Part shown: positions 44,678-54,466 of the stretch, piece by piece
How the letters are laid out: each line of letters starts with the position of its first letter
Position numbering within the stretch: position 1 is the stretch's first letter
Translations under genes and position numbers: made by a program
Assembly (NCBI RefSeq): GCF_019977355.1
Contig: NZ_AP024655.1
Span: forward strand, 2,418,001-2,482,000
From: Arthrobacter sp. NicSoilB8
GTDB taxonomy: Bacteria; Actinomycetota; Actinomycetes; Actinomycetales; Micrococcaceae
DNA: 64,000 bases
Reading direction: 5' to 3'
Notes under the pieces: model-generated
What the model saw: the letters and a program-made list of their open reading frames with translations, nothing else
Told to the model about the DNA's origin: nothing
The model's database searches: none

Positions 44678-46804
44678 TCAGTTGGTGACGCTGGCGAGGG
44701 AGTCCTTCGCGGCGGCGGCGACGGCTTCGGCGGTGATGCCGAACTCCTGGAACAGGCGCTTGTAGTCCGCGGACGCACCGAAGTGCTCGAGGCTGATGGA
44801 ACGGCCGGCGTCGCCGACGAATTCCTTCCAGCCCAGGGCCAGTCCGGCCTCGACGGAGACGCGGGCCTTCACGGCGGCGGGCAGCACGGCTTCGCGGTAG
44901 GCGGCGTCCTGCTTGTTGAACCATTCCACGCAGGGCATGGACACGACCCGGGTGGGGATGCCTTCGGCCTGCAGGGCCTCCCGGGCGTTCACGGCCAGCT
45001 GGACCTCGGAGCCGGTGCCGATCAGGATGACCTCAGCCGGGACCGTGGCGCCGTCCTTGGAGGCTTCGGCCAGGACGTAGCCGCCCTTCGCGACGCCGGT
45101 CACGGCGCCGAAGGTGTCGCCGTCGGCGTCACCCTCGCCGCGGGCGTACGTGGGGATGTTCTGCCGGGTCAGGACGATGCCGGCCGGGTTCTCGTGGTTC
45201 TCGAGCATGACCTTCCACGCCGCGGCGACCTCGTTCGCGTCACCGGGGCGGACGACGTCCAGGCCGGGGATGGCGCGCAGGGACGCGAGCTGCTCGACGG
45301 GCTGGTGGGTGGGGCCGTCCTCGCCCAGGCCGATGGAGTCGTGCGTCCAGACGTACAGGGACGGCACGCCCATGAGGGCACCGAGCCGGATCGCCGGGCG
45401 CTGGTAGTCGGAGAAGATCAGGAACGTGCCGGAGAACGCCCGGGTCGGCCCGTGCAGCGCGATGCCGTTCACGATCGACGCCGCGGCGTGTTCGCGGATG
45501 CCGAAGTGCAGGACCCGGCCGTAAGGGTTGCCGTTCCAGGCCCCGGTGGAGCGGGATGCCGGGATGAACGAGGGGGAGCCCTCAATGGTGGTGTTGTTGG
45601 ACTCGGCGAGGTCGGCGGAGCCGCCCCAGAGTTCGGGCATGACCGGTCCGATCGCGTTCAGGACCTTGCCCGAGGCGGCGCGGGTGGAGACGTCCTTGCC
45701 GGCCTCGAAGACCGGGAGGGCAGTGTCAAGCTCGACGGGGAGCTTCTTGGCCTCGACGCGCTCGAGCAGGGCGGCGTTGTCCGGGTTGGCGGACTGCCAG
45801 GCCTCGAAGGCTTCCTGCCAGTCGGCGCGCGCGGCCGCGCCGCGGACCTGCGCGTCGCGGGTGTGGGCCAGGACGTCCTCGTCGACCTGGAACGCACGTT
45901 CCGGGTCGAAGCCGAGGACCTTCTTCAGGGCCGCGACTTCTTCGGCGCCCAGGGCCGAGCCGTGGATCTTGCCGGTGTTCTGCTTCTTCGGTGCCGGGTA
46001 GCCGATGATGGTCCGCAGCGAAATGATGGACGGCTTGGACGTTTCGGCCTTCGCGGCGAGCAGGGCGGCGTGCAGTTCCTGCACGTCCTCCTTGTATTCG
46101 CCGGTGCGGGTCCAGTCGACGCGCTGGGTGTGCCAGCCGTAGGCCTCGTACCGGGCCAGGACGTCTTCGGTGAAGGCAACGTCGGTGTCGTCCTCGATCG
46201 AGATGTGGTTCTCGTCGTAGATCACCACGAGGTTGCCCAGTTCCTGGTGACCGGCCAGCGAGGATGCCTCGGACGTCACGCCTTCCTGGAGGTCGCCGTC
46301 GGAGGCGATGACCCAGACAGTGTGGTCGAACGGGGACTCACCGGCGGGCGCGTCGGCGTCGAACAGGCCGCGCATGCGGCGCTGGGAGTAGGCGAAGCCG
46401 ACTGCGGACGCCAGGCCCTGGCCCAGCGGGCCGGTGGTGATCTCCACACCGGCGGTGTGCTTGTATTCCGGGTGTCCCGGGGTCAGCGAGCCCCAGGTCC
46501 GCAGCGCCTCCAGGTCCTTCAGCTCCAGGCCGTAGCCGGAAAGGAACAACTGGATGTACAGGGTCAGGGACGTGTGGCCCGGGGACAGGATGAACCGGTC
46601 CCGGCCCAGCCAGTCCGGGTTCTTCGGGTCGTGCCGCATCAGCTTCTGGAAGAGAAGGTACGCCGCCGGAGCCAGGCTCATCGCGGTCCCTGGGTGGCCG
46701 TTACCGACCTTCTCCACCGCATCCGCAGCCAGCACGCGGACAGTGTCCACCGCGCGCTGATCCAAGGTAGTCCATGACAGTTCTTGCTCTTCCAAATGTG
46801 GCAC
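44678..46804 (-). CDS. tkt: Transketolase
   Basis: It transfers two-carbon units between sugar phosphates using thiamine diphosphate. Motifs: [20 protein letters not shown] (N-terminus), [21 protein letters not shown], the ThDP motif [20 protein letters not shown] ending near NHISIEDD, then [13 protein letters not shown] [14 protein letters not shown] and [16 protein letters not shown] in the pyrimidine-binding domain. The length of 708 residues from GTG 46804 is normal. The start is uncertain: the frame is open to 46864, TTG 46795 is another option, and none has a strong RBS. It heads the minus-strand pentose phosphate group. Confidence 0.93.
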   Translation of the reverse strand: MPHLEEQELSWTTLDQRAVDTVRVLAADAVEKVGNGHPGTAMSLAPAAYLLFQKLMRHDPKNPDWLGRDRFILSPGHTSLTLYIQLFLSGYGLELKDLEALRTWGSLTPGHPEYKHTAGVEITTGPLGQGLASAVGFAYSQRRMRGLFDADAPAGESPFDHTVWVIASDGDLQEGVTSEASSLAGHQELGNLVVIYDENHISIEDDTDVAFTEDVLARYEAYGWHTQRVDWTRTGEYKEDVQELHAALLAAKAETSKPSIISLRTIIGYPAPKKQNTGKIHGSALGAEEVAALKKVLGFDPERAFQVDEDVLAHTRDAQVRGAAARADWQEAFEAWQSANPDNAALLERVEAKKLPVELDTALPVFEAGKDVSTRAASGKVLNAIGPVMPELWGGSADLAESNNTTIEGSPSFIPASRSTGAWNGNPYGRVLHFGIREHAAASIVNGIALHGPTRAFSGTFLIFSDYQRPAIRLGALMGVPSLYVWTHDSIGLGEDGPTHQPVEQLASLRAIPGLDVVRPGDANEVAAAWKVMLENHENPAGIVLTRQNIPTYARGEGDADGDTFGAVTGVAKGGYVLAEASKDGATVPAEVILIGTGSEVQLAVNAREALQAEGIPTRVVSMPCVEWFNKQDAAYREAVLPAAVKARVSVEAGLALGWKEFVGDAGRSISLEHFGASADYKRLFQEFGITAEAVAAAAKDSLASVTN

Positions 46805-47319
46805 GAAAACCGGGCCCCTCTCTGTGCTGACGGCCGGCGGTACGCTCGGTCCCGCTTCGGGCACAGTTCGGTGCCCGCTGCGGTTCGTACCAGCCGTTCA
46901 CCATCGAAACGTTGATCTATCATTCAGACGCAGACGCAAAGCGGCCTCTTCGGCATGCTTCCTGTTAGGCAAGCTTCCTTTAAGGCAATCGCCTGAGGCA
47001 GCCGCCCGTGTGCGCTGATCTAAGGACAGCCTAGTCCCATTCCACTTGGTGGTCAGCGTATATCTCACCAATTGGACCTGATTTCGCTTATATGAATCAC
47101 CGCCGGCTATTGCGCCCGTGAGCAGGCGTTAACACGCCGGAATCATGGGGGCCTCCCGGCGGCCCGGCTGCACGCAGCGTAACGGTATGATGGGTGGTGG
47201 CCTTCGACTGGGGCAAGGACACGGGCGTGCGCCGAGCGCGGAGCCCGTTCCGCAGCAAAAAGCGTTGCGAAATCCACCCGGGGCTGCCCAGCCAGACAGA
47301 ACTGCCCAGACAGAACAGA
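46805..47319. other. Divergent intergenic region between tkt and ctaB
   Basis: About 515 bp separate the proposed tkt and ctaB starts. The sequence is less GC-rich than its surroundings (AT stretches near 46915-46985 and 47055-47100). Inside are TTGGTG/CACCAA (47046-47051 with 47066-47071), TATAT runs, and a good -10, TATGAT (47186-47191), pointing toward ctaB. The in-frame segment 47197-47319 could be the ctaB leader or a leaderless N-terminal extension beginning GTG 47197. No RNA gene or small ORF could be supported. Confidence 0.5.
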
Positions 47320-48282
47320 GTGACTGCCACCGTGAGCACAACAAATACGCCGCTGAACGCCTCGCAGGCTTCGGGAAGAATGGGCTTCGGCCGCAAAGCC
47401 AAGGCCTACCTGGCGCTCACGAAACCCCGCGTCATCGAGCTCCTCCTGGTCAGCACCCTGCCCACCATGATCTACGCCGAACGCGGGTTTCCCTCGATCG
47501 GGTTGATCCTGGCGACGCTCGTGGGCGGGGCTTTCGCGGCGGGTTCGGCGGGCGCCTTCAACTGTTATATCGACCGTGACATCGACAAGCTCATGCACCG
47601 CACGGAGAACCGGCCGCTGGTCACCGGCGAGGTCACGCCCCGCGAGGCACTTGTCTTTTCCTGGCTGCTGGGCGCCGCGGCGATCGCCATCCTTTGGTTC
47701 GGGGCCAACCCGCTCTCGGCCTGGCTGGGGCTCGGCGCCATTGTGTTCTATGTGGTGATCTACACCATGATCCTCAAGCGGCGGACGGCCCAGAACATCG
47801 TCTGGGGCGGCGCCGCGGGGTGCTTCCCCGTCCTGATCGCCTGGGCCGCGGTCACCAACACCGTTCAGTGGCCCGCCGTCGTGCTGTTCATGGTGATCTT
47901 CCTCTGGACCCCGCCGCACTACTGGCCGCTGTCGATGCGCTACGGCGAGGACTACCGCAACGCCAAGGTGCCGATGCTTGGCGCGATCGCCGGCGCCAAG
48001 GTGGTCTCGGTCCAGGTGGTCCTGTACGCGTGGGCCATGGTGGCGTGTTCGCTGCTGATGATCCCGGCCGGCGGCGCGGGCTGGGTCTACACCGTGACCG
48101 CCGTAGCGGCCGGGGCCTGGTTCCTCTATGAATCGCATGCCCTCTACAACCGCGCGCAGGCCGGCGATGTCTCCAACAAGGGGGCCATGAAGGTCTTCCA
48201 CGGCTCCATCAGCTACCTGACGCTGCTCTTCATTGCCCTGGCCGTCGACCCGTTCGTCGGCTCCTCCATCATGGGCGGCTGA
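47320..48282 (+). CDS. ctaB: Protohaem IX farnesyltransferase (haem O synthase)
   Basis: It attaches a farnesyl group to haem B to make haem O, the precursor of haem A for cytochrome oxidase. A membrane protein of about 320 residues with nine or so helices. The prenyl-diphosphate motif [21 protein letters not shown] (N/D-x3-D) is present, and a second acidic loop, [22 protein letters not shown]. The start is uncertain: GTG 47320 or 47332 gives the usual N-terminus before [12 protein letters not shown], while the -10 at 47186-47191 would also allow a leaderless GTG at 47197. Its partner ctaA lies 3.4 kb downstream on the other strand. Confidence 0.93.
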   Translation: MTATVSTTNTPLNASQASGRMGFGRKAKAYLALTKPRVIELLLVSTLPTMIYAERGFPSIGLILATLVGGAFAAGSAGAFNCYIDRDIDKLMHRTENRPLVTGEVTPREALVFSWLLGAAAIAILWFGANPLSAWLGLGAIVFYVVIYTMILKRRTAQNIVWGGAAGCFPVLIAWAAVTNTVQWPAVVLFMVIFLWTPPHYWPLSMRYGEDYRNAKVPMLGAIAGAKVVSVQVVLYAWAMVACSLLMIPAGGAGWVYTVTAVAAGAWFLYESHALYNRAQAGDVSNKGAMKVFHGSISYLTLLFIALAVDPFVGSSIMGG

Positions 48283-48305
48283 CGCCGCGTCCTTCTTTGA
48301 CCGAT

Positions 48306-48332
48306 CGCTCCCTCATCTTTGGTGCGGGAGCG
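48306..48332 (+). terminator. Hairpin after ctaB
   Basis: CGCTCCC (48306-48312) pairs with GGGAGCG (48326-48332) around a 13-nt loop, 24 nt after the ctaB stop. The following sequence (TTCGCTGTATC) is only weakly T-rich. Confidence 0.5.
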
Positions 48333-48391
48333 TTCGCTGTATCGGGATATCCTTACGGACCGAACGACCAACGCATTCCCGGGGAGAGCCA

Positions 48392-49363
48392 GTGATCAAC
48401 CGCAGCGATGTGCTTCAGGCAAAGCGCCGCATCAGCGGCTACGTGCGGCACACGCCTTTGCTCCGCGGGGGTACGGCTGCGGCTCCCCTGTGGCTGAAGT
48501 GCGAATTCATGCAGCACACCGGCGTTTTCAAGGCCCGGGGAGCGTTCAACCGCCTCCTCGCTGCCCGTGAGCGCGGGGAGCTTGACCCCGGCGTCGGCGT
48601 AGTGGCGGCGTCCGGCGGGAACGCGGGCCTCGCCAATGCCTACGCCGCCGCGGCGCTGGGAGTTCCGGCGACCGTTTTCGTGCCGGAGAGCGCCCCGCGG
48701 CTAAAGGTTGAGCGCCTCCTCGGCTACGGGGCAACCGTTCGTCAGGTCGGCACCGAGTACGCGGACGCTTTCGCCGCCGCCACGCAGTTCGTGGAACAAA
48801 GCGGTGCCCTGTTCTGCCATGCCTATGACCAGCTCGAAATCGCGGCCGGGGCGGGCACCGTCGCCGAGGAGATTCTCCGGGATGAGCCCGGCATCGACAC
48901 GATCATCGTCGCAGTGGGCGGCGGCGGGTTGTATGCGGGAGTGGCCGCGGCGGCCGAGGGCCGGGCCCGCATCGTCGCTGTTGAACCCTCCACCATCCCC
49001 ACCTTGCATGCGGCCCTGGCGGCCGGCCATCCCGTCGATGTGGCCGTTTCCGGGGTTGCCGCGGATTCTCTGGGCGCCCGGCAGGTCGGCGGGATCGCTT
49101 TCGCGATGGCGTCACGAGTCCCCCCGGCTTCCGTGCTGGTGGACGATGCAGCAATCGTCGCCGCCCGGTCCCGGTTGTGGAGCGACTACCGGATTCCCGC
49201 CGAATATGGCGCCGCGGCGGCATTCGCCGCGCTCACATCCGGGGCCTATGTGCCGCGCGAGGGCGAACAGGTGGCCGTGATCGTCTGTGGAGCCAACACC
49301 GATCCGTGCACCCTGGAAGAGGGTCCCGGCGCCGGCATCACGCCGGGCGTGCGCCTGAACTGA
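48392..49363 (+). CDS. PLP-dependent threonine/serine dehydratase-like protein
   Basis: A 323-residue fold-type II PLP enzyme. The PLP Lys is in HTGVFKARGAFNRLL (about residue 48), the phosphate loop is SGGNAGLANAYAAA and VGGGGLYAGVAAA binds the ring region. There is no C-terminal ACT domain, so it is the catabolic or serine/threonine dehydratase form (like a serine racemase or threonine ammonia-lyase) rather than biosynthetic IlvA. Which amino acid it deaminates or racemises is not visible. GTG 48392 has GGGGAGA upstream. Its end overlaps the convergent acyltransferase gene by 26 bp. Confidence 0.85.
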   Translation: MINRSDVLQAKRRISGYVRHTPLLRGGTAAAPLWLKCEFMQHTGVFKARGAFNRLLAARERGELDPGVGVVAASGGNAGLANAYAAAALGVPATVFVPESAPRLKVERLLGYGATVRQVGTEYADAFAAATQFVEQSGALFCHAYDQLEIAAGAGTVAEEILRDEPGIDTIIVAVGGGGLYAGVAAAAEGRARIVAVEPSTIPTLHAALAAGHPVDVAVSGVAADSLGARQVGGIAFAMASRVPPASVLVDDAAIVAARSRLWSDYRIPAEYGAAAAFAALTSGAYVPREGEQVAVIVCGANTDPCTLEEGPGAGITPGVRLN

Positions 49364-50654
49364 GCGGGCGTCCGGTGCCGTGCGGAATCCGGCTCGCAGC
49401 CGCGGCCGGGCGCGCGTTGCCCGCAGCCGCCTCGGTGTCCGGTCCTGGCCGGGATGCGGTGTGGCTGGCGTTCGGCCTGGCGGCCGGCCCGGCTGTCGGG
49501 CCGGCGGGCGGGCGCTGCTCCGGATAGCGCTTGTCGAAGCGCTCCCGCCCGATGCGTCCCAGCTTTTCGACTGTGTGCCAACTGACGACGGCGATCAACA
49601 GGGTCAGCACGATGGCCGACACCGCCACGAGCGGCTGAAGGTCGGCCGTCGATCCGCCGTTCAGCCAGAGGATGACGACGTAGTTCCAGAGGTAGGCGGC
49701 GTAGGAAACTGTTCCCAGCAGTTGGGCCGGGCGCGTCCATTTCGGCATCGCGGCGGTGCGGGAGGCGGCAAGAGCCACCAGGACGGCGGAAGCAGCCATG
49801 GCCAGCGGACCGCCGATGAAGAAGAAGGCGGGCGTCTCGTTGGCTTTCGGGAAGTAGGCCAGCGCGGCCAGGACAACGACCGCGCCGAGCAGGGCCGCGC
49901 GCCTGAACCGCCGGCCGGAGAACCACCCAAAGACGTGGACCCGGTACAGGCGCAGGGCCGAACCGATGATGAGTCCCAGCCCCCACGTGGTCGGCAGGGC
50001 ATAGACCAGGGAGTGCAGCTGCGGGGCCAGGATCAGCATCGCCAGCACGCTCGCGCTCATGAGGGACACGGCGACGGCTGCAGACCAGCCGATGAGCCGT
50101 CCCTGACGGTTGCGCCGCAGGGCGAGCACCAGCAGGGCGGGCCAGACCAGGTAGAACTGTTCTTCCACCGCCAGGGTCCAGAGCGGGCCGATGGCCATGC
50201 TGACGTCGAACGGCAGGGGTATGTCCTTGAGGTAGCCGAGCCCGGCGAGGACGGTGTATCCGACGATCCCCTTGGACCGGTCGCCGAGGACGTCTGTGGC
50301 CAATTCAACGGTTGCGTAGACGCCCAGGAGCGAGACCAGCGCCGGCACCAGCCGGAAGGCCCTGTGCGCGTAGAAGCGCCCGTACCGGATTTTCCGGTGC
50401 CGTTCGACGTCCCTGAGCAGCACGTTGGTGATCAGGTAGCCGCTCAGCACGAAGAAGACAATGACGCCGACGATGCCTGCACCTTGAAAGATGCCCGGCC
50501 AGGAATGTCCGAGCAGGACGGCGCCAACGGCAGCGCCGCGCAGAACGTCCAGGCCGTCGAGCCGCGGTCGCACTGCAGGGGGTTGGGCTGTAGTTTTTTG
50601 GGCTGTGTTTTGTTGGGCGGCCGTTGCGGCCCTTTCACCGACTAGTAACGCCAC
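49338..50654 (-). CDS. Acyltransferase-3 family membrane protein (OafA/YrhL-like)
   Basis: A 438-residue integral membrane protein with about ten helices. The N-terminal RLDGLDVLRGAAVGAVLLGHSWPG and GVIVFFVLSGYLITNVLL are the family signature, with the His in LLGHSW as the likely catalytic residue; GRFYAHRAFRLVPAL follows. Such proteins O-acetylate or acylate cell-surface sugars or lipids. The C-terminal ~60 residues are Pro/Ala/Arg-rich and probably cytoplasmic and unfolded. GTG 50654 is chosen because GGAGG lies 6 nt upstream; the frame extends to 50732. The substrate is unknown. Confidence 0.88.
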   Translation of the reverse strand: MALLVGERAATAAQQNTAQKTTAQPPAVRPRLDGLDVLRGAAVGAVLLGHSWPGIFQGAGIVGVIVFFVLSGYLITNVLLRDVERHRKIRYGRFYAHRAFRLVPALVSLLGVYATVELATDVLGDRSKGIVGYTVLAGLGYLKDIPLPFDVSMAIGPLWTLAVEEQFYLVWPALLVLALRRNRQGRLIGWSAAVAVSLMSASVLAMLILAPQLHSLVYALPTTWGLGLIIGSALRLYRVHVFGWFSGRRFRRAALLGAVVVLAALAYFPKANETPAFFFIGGPLAMAASAVLVALAASRTAAMPKWTRPAQLLGTVSYAAYLWNYVVILWLNGGSTADLQPLVAVSAIVLTLLIAVVSWHTVEKLGRIGRERFDKRYPEQRPPAGPTAGPAARPNASHTASRPGPDTEAAAGNARPAAAASRIPHGTGRPLSSGARPA

Positions 50655-50884
50655 GTGACCTCCGGTGCCTCTGTCTGGCCGGCTCACGATTTCAGCTGAA
50701 TCGAGGCAAAACCGAGCCGTTCCTCTTCTCACGAATCTGCATGAATGTGAATGGGGCGCCAGTCCTGCGCCTCATCCCAGTATCCCAGACTTGGCTGGAC
50801 GAGACCTGACTCCGGCCCGGAAGGCCCAGGTTGCGGGGGCTGCGGGGATGCTTTTCGTCGTCGGTTCCGGTTGCCCGGCAGGCA

Positions 50885-50901
50885 CGGAACCGCTGGTTCC
50901 G
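50885..50901 (-). terminator. Hairpin downstream of the small membrane protein gene
   Basis: CGGAACC-GCT-GGTTCCG (50885-50901) is a 7-bp stem with a 3-nt loop, about 20 nt past the stop of the minus-strand gene ending at 50923. No T-run follows. The rest of 50655-50884 shows no feature beyond the leader of the acyltransferase gene. Confidence 0.45.
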
Positions 50902-50922
50902 CACGGCGCGGCGCACGCCGGC

Positions 50923-51447
50923 TCAGAGGTTATGCGCCAGAAGCTCCAGCCCGATCACCAACAGGCTCAACACGACTTCGGCGAACATGATGGCGGCCTT
51001 GTGATGGATCGGGATCTCGAGGCGCCGGATCGCGAGGAACCCGACGACCGCGAGTGAGACGACGAGAACGGCGATCGCCCACCCAAGAGCAGCAGCGGTC
51101 GACAACAGTCCGAGTCCGGCCGCCCCGAGCAGGAGCAGCGGGGTGACCAGGACACCGAGACCGTCGGCGCTGACCGCGATCATATGGTGCAGCTCAGCAC
51201 CGGTGGGGAGCTTCGAATGGACGGTCAGGTGGCTCAGGAGGTCGGCTACGAAGATCCCCAGCAGCGAGCCGACCACCACGATGCTGAGCGTGGCCGCCGC
51301 GGCGGCGGGGGTGGTCTCGTCCGCGTGGCTCCGCAGCGCCAGCACCACAGCCAGGCTCGTGAAGATGATGTAAACGCGCTCTTTGAGGCTCGCCGCGCGC
51401 TGGCGGGCCGAGGGGGTGGTAGGAGCGGCCGGTTCGATCGCATTCAT
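50923..51447 (-). CDS. Four-helix membrane protein of unknown function
   Basis: A 174-residue protein I do not recognise. After a polar N-terminus (MNAIEPAAPTTPSARQRAAS) four or five hydrophobic segments follow at about residues 27-42, 50-72, 88-118, 120-140 and 150-172. Charged or His residues cluster in SHLTVHSKLPTGAELHHM and RRLEIPIHHKA between the helices, which could bind metal or protons, but no motif proves it. ATG 51447 has GGAAGG upstream. It stands alone: the 30-bp-arm palindrome at 51577-51645 separates it from ctaA. Confidence 0.7.
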   Translation of the reverse strand: MNAIEPAAPTTPSARQRAASLKERVYIIFTSLAVVLALRSHADETTPAAAAATLSIVVVGSLLGIFVADLLSHLTVHSKLPTGAELHHMIAVSADGLGVLVTPLLLLGAAGLGLLSTAAALGWAIAVLVVSLAVVGFLAIRRLEIPIHHKAAIMFAEVVLSLLVIGLELLAHNL

Positions 51448-51576
51448 GTGAGAAGGCCTTCCGGTAAGCGTCACAGGAGTGAACGAACTCATGCCCACGG
51501 CCGCAACGGTCCAAATCCATGCCATCCCATAGTGCTCCCGAATGATGCTCCTGAAAATCCCGCCGGGCCCAGACCG

Positions 51577-51645
51577 AAGCAACGCGGGGTCACCTACCGC
51601 CCATCCCGACGGTTCGGATGGGCGGTAGGTGACCCCGCGTTGCTT
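51577..51645. repeat. Perfect palindrome with 30-bp arms downstream of ctaA
   Basis: Arms 51577-51606 and 51616-51645 are exact reverse complements around a 9-nt loop (CGACGGTTC). Outer bases are AAGCAACGCGGGGTC and inner ones CCGCCCATCC. It begins 25 nt past the ctaA stop (51670) and lies about 130 bp upstream of the next minus-strand gene, the position of a transcription terminator, yet no T-run is present and the perfection is unusual. It may belong to a dispersed repeat family; only one copy is in this window. Confidence 0.9.
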
Positions 51646-51669
51646 GTTGGGGCAGGTGTTGGGGGAGGG

Positions 51670-52614
51670 CTATTTCACCGGGCTGTAGCGGGCCAGGTCT
51701 GCGGCGTTGGTGGCCGCGCTCATCAGCAGGGCCGCCGCCAGCATGTGCGCGCCGACCAGCAGCGCCGGGATGCCGTTGTAGTACTGCGTGAAGCCGATGA
51801 CCGCCTGGAGCACCGTGACGCCCAGCAGCATGAACACCGCGGAACGGAACGGCCCCGGGATCCGGCCGCGGAGCACGAGGAACAGCCCGAACAGCGCACC
51901 GGCGGTCACCAGGTAGGCCGGCACGGCGTGGATGTGCGCGAACAGGTCCCAGTCGAGGTCGTTCCGCGGGGCATTGGCGTCGCCGGCGTGAGGTCCGGCC
52001 CCGGTCACCACGACGCCCAGGCAGACGGCCAGGGCGGAGAAGAACGCGACGGCGGCCATCACCGGGCGTGCGGCGCCCGGCAGGGCGGGAAGCTGGACGG
52101 TCCCGGCCTTGCCCGTGCGGCCGTACGCCCGGTTCACCAGAAGCGTCGCGAGGACCACGAGGGCCATGGACACCAGGAAGTGCAGGCCCACGACCCACGG
52201 GTTCAGCTGGGTCAGCACCGTGATGCCGCCGATCACAGCCTGGGCAGGGATGCTGGCGAGCAGCCCCAAAGCCAGCAGGAAGAGGTCGCGGCGTTCCTTG
52301 CGGAGGTTCCACAGGTAGACGAGCATCATCACCGCGACGGCGGCCAGCGCGAACGTCAGGAGCCGGTTGCCGAATTCGATGATGCCGTGGAAGCCCATTT
52401 CCGGCGTGGTCGCGAGCGACGCCTCGGTGCAGCGCGGCCAGGTGGGGCAACCCAGGCCCGAGGCCGTCAGCCGGACGGCGCCGCCGGTCACCACCAGGAC
52501 AATCTGGCCGATGAGGGACAAGACGGCCAGTCGCCTGACCTTGTTGTCGACGCTGACGGGCAGCCGGGAGGTGAACCCGGAAATGATCCGGGGAGTGCGT
52601 GACGCCGTGCTCAC
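51670..52614 (-). CDS. ctaA: Haem A synthase
   Basis: It oxidises the C8 methyl of haem O to a formyl group to make haem A for aa3-type cytochrome oxidase. The 314-residue protein has eight membrane helices. GAVRLTASGLGCPTWPRC (about 44-61) carries the two Cys of the CtaA extracellular loop, and conserved His residues lie in GFHGIIEFGNRLL, VVGLHFLVSM, FAHIHAVPAYL and LLVGAHMLAAAL. GTG 52614 starts 8 nt after the ABC permease stop, so it is the last gene of an ABC-ctaA operon. Only a weak RBS is present, supporting coupling. Confidence 0.93.
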   Translation of the reverse strand: MSTASRTPRIISGFTSRLPVSVDNKVRRLAVLSLIGQIVLVVTGGAVRLTASGLGCPTWPRCTEASLATTPEMGFHGIIEFGNRLLTFALAAVAVMMLVYLWNLRKERRDLFLLALGLLASIPAQAVIGGITVLTQLNPWVVGLHFLVSMALVVLATLLVNRAYGRTGKAGTVQLPALPGAARPVMAAVAFFSALAVCLGVVVTGAGPHAGDANAPRNDLDWDLFAHIHAVPAYLVTAGALFGLFLVLRGRIPGPFRSAVFMLLGVTVLQAVIGFTQYYNGIPALLVGAHMLAAALLMSAATNAADLARYSPVK

Positions 52615-52621
52615 AGTATTC

Positions 52622-53434
52622 TCAATTCCACTTGAACCAACGGAGTGCTGCGCCGCCGGCGATCGCCGTCCAGAGCAGCAGGACAAGTACGGCACCGGCG
52701 TTGACGCTGCCGTACAGGAACGCATCCCGCAGCGCCTGGCCCAGCGCGCCGGAGGGGAGGAAGTGCACCACGGCTTGCGCCAGTGCCGGGAGCCGTTCGG
52801 CCGGGAGGACGATCCCGCCGAGTGCGCCGAGCAGGATCCAGAGCAGGTTGGTGATGGCCAGGGTCGCCTCCGGCCGGACCGTCCCGGCAACGAGCAGCCC
52901 CAGCGCCGTGAAGGACGCGGCGCCCAGAACCAGTATTGCCATCCCGGGCAGCCAGCCCGCGGCATTGGGTTGCCAGCCGAGCATCAGGGCCACGGCCGTC
53001 ACCACGAGCACCTGGAGGAACAATACGGCCAGGACGGCCAGGATCTTGCCCGCAATGAGCCCGGTGCGGCCCAGGGGAGTGGTGGAGAGAAAGCGCAGGA
53101 CGCCGTAGCGGCGGTCGAAGCCGGTGGCAATGCCCTGCCCCGTGAAGGCCGTGGACATGGCGCACAGGGCCAGGATGCCGGGGACGGCAATGTTGATGCG
53201 GCTTGAGCCGAGGCCGTCCAGCAGCGGGGTCACTGTCAGGCCGACCATGGCCAGCAACGGCAGAACGATCGCGAGGATCAGCTGCTCGCCGTTGCGGAGC
53301 ATGGTGATGGTTTCGTACTGGCCTTGCAACAGGATGCGGCGCAGCAGCGGAGCGGGTTCGCTGCCCCGTGCCGTGCGCGGCGCGCTGCCCAGGGGTGCGC
53401 TTCCCAGGGGGGCGCCGCCGGAAACGCGGGTCAT
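52622..53434 (-). CDS. ABC-2 type transporter permease
   Basis: A 270-residue membrane protein with six helices in the ABC-2 arrangement (about 50-75, 90-110, 125-160, 165-190, 195-215 and 243-262). The N-terminus carries an APLGSAPLGSAP repeat from a 15-bp DNA duplication (53382-53411). It overlaps the ATPase gene by 4 nt and is followed closely by ctaA. Orthologous ABC genes next to sufR and ctaA occur in many actinobacteria, including Mycobacterium. The exported substrate is unknown; a link to haem or cytochrome assembly is plausible from context only. Confidence 0.88.
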   Translation of the reverse strand: MTRVSGGAPLGSAPLGSAPRTARGSEPAPLLRRILLQGQYETITMLRNGEQLILAIVLPLLAMVGLTVTPLLDGLGSSRINIAVPGILALCAMSTAFTGQGIATGFDRRYGVLRFLSTTPLGRTGLIAGKILAVLAVLFLQVLVVTAVALMLGWQPNAAGWLPGMAILVLGAASFTALGLLVAGTVRPEATLAITNLLWILLGALGGIVLPAERLPALAQAVVHFLPSGALGQALRDAFLYGSVNAGAVLVLLLWTAIAGGAALRWFKWN

Positions 53435-54402
53435 CGGATCTCCCTTCCGGAGATGTCCAGGAAGACGTCCTCGAGGCTGCGTGCCTCAAGGCTCAGCGAC
53501 CGGGGCATGATCCCTCGGGCCGCCCACCACGCGGTGATCGCGGCGAGGTCGGCGGGGGTGAGGGCGCCCGTGGCGGCGTAGCTGCCGGCCCGCGCCTCGG
53601 TGACGTCGACGCCGTCGGGCAGCACGCCGGTGAAGTCCAGGCCGGGCTCGGTTTCGAACAGCAGGGTGCGGATGTGCTGCCCGTCGCCGCCGGCGGGAAG
53701 CTCGTGCCGCAGGAGCTGGGCGACGGTGCCCTCGGCGACGTTACGGCCGGCGTCGATGATGTAGACGTAATCGGCCAGGCGCTGGGCGTCGTCCATGAGG
53801 TGGGTGGTCAGGATGATTCCCATCCCGCTGTTGCGCAGCTCGGAGATGAGGTCGAAGACCATCTGGCGGGACTGCGGGTCCAGGCCGGCGCTTGGCTCGT
53901 CGAGGAAGAGGACTTCCGGGTTGCCGACCAGCGCCGCGGCCAGGGCAAGGCGCTGCTTCTGCCCGCCGGACAGGCGCCGCACCGAGGTGCGGCTGAAGGA
54001 GTCGATTCCCAGGCGCCCGATGAGTTCATCCACGGGCCACGGGTCCTGGTACATGCCGGCGATGTGCCGCAGCAGGGGGATGGGGCGGGCTGACGGGGGC
54101 AGGCCGCCGTCCTGCAGCATGACCCCGACGCGGGCCCGGAGTCCGGCCCCCGCGGAATCCGGATCCTGGCCGAGCAGGCTGATGCTGCCGGAGGTGCGCT
54201 TCTGCAACCCCTGCGCGCATTCGATGGTGGTGGTTTTGCCGGCGCCGTTGGCACCGAGCAGGGCTGTTACCTGGCCGCGTTCGGCAACGAGGGACAGGCC
54301 GCTGACCACGCGCAGCATCTTGCCGTCGAGAGTGGGCAGTGGACCAACATCCTTAACGAGCCCGCTGATGGTCAGAACGGGGGATTCGGGAGATCGCACC
54401 AC
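53431..54402 (-). CDS. ABC transporter ATP-binding protein (partner of ABC-2 permease)
   Basis: A 323-residue ATPase. Walker A is GANGAGKTTT (about residues 49-58), the Q-loop VMLQDGG, the signature RRLSGGQKQRLALAAAL, Walker B VLFLDEPSAGLD and the switch His in TTHLMDDAQRLAD: all catalytic residues are present. The C-terminal ~100 residues are the extension common to DrrA/CcmA-like drug and polysaccharide exporters. It is divergent from sufR with 103 bp between start codons and heads the ABC-permease-ctaA operon. Confidence 0.9.
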   Translation of the reverse strand: MVRSPESPVLTISGLVKDVGPLPTLDGKMLRVVSGLSLVAERGQVTALLGANGAGKTTTIECAQGLQKRTSGSISLLGQDPDSAGAGLRARVGVMLQDGGLPPSARPIPLLRHIAGMYQDPWPVDELIGRLGIDSFSRTSVRRLSGGQKQRLALAAALVGNPEVLFLDEPSAGLDPQSRQMVFDLISELRNSGMGIILTTHLMDDAQRLADYVYIIDAGRNVAEGTVAQLLRHELPAGGDGQHIRTLLFETEPGLDFTGVLPDGVDVTEARAGSYAATGALTPADLAAITAWWAARGIMPRSLSLEARSLEDVFLDISGREIR

Positions 54403-54466
54403 AGCATTCTACGGGATGTAGTACGACGTTCCCCCGGGGAGACCTCACGCGCAGGCAAGCCATGCC

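Noticed and set aside
40433..46777. A 2114-codon open frame on the plus strand opposite zwf, pgi, tal and tkt
   Set aside because: It is antisense to several certain genes, has no domain or RBS, and is the usual effect of high GC third-position bias keeping the opposite frame open.
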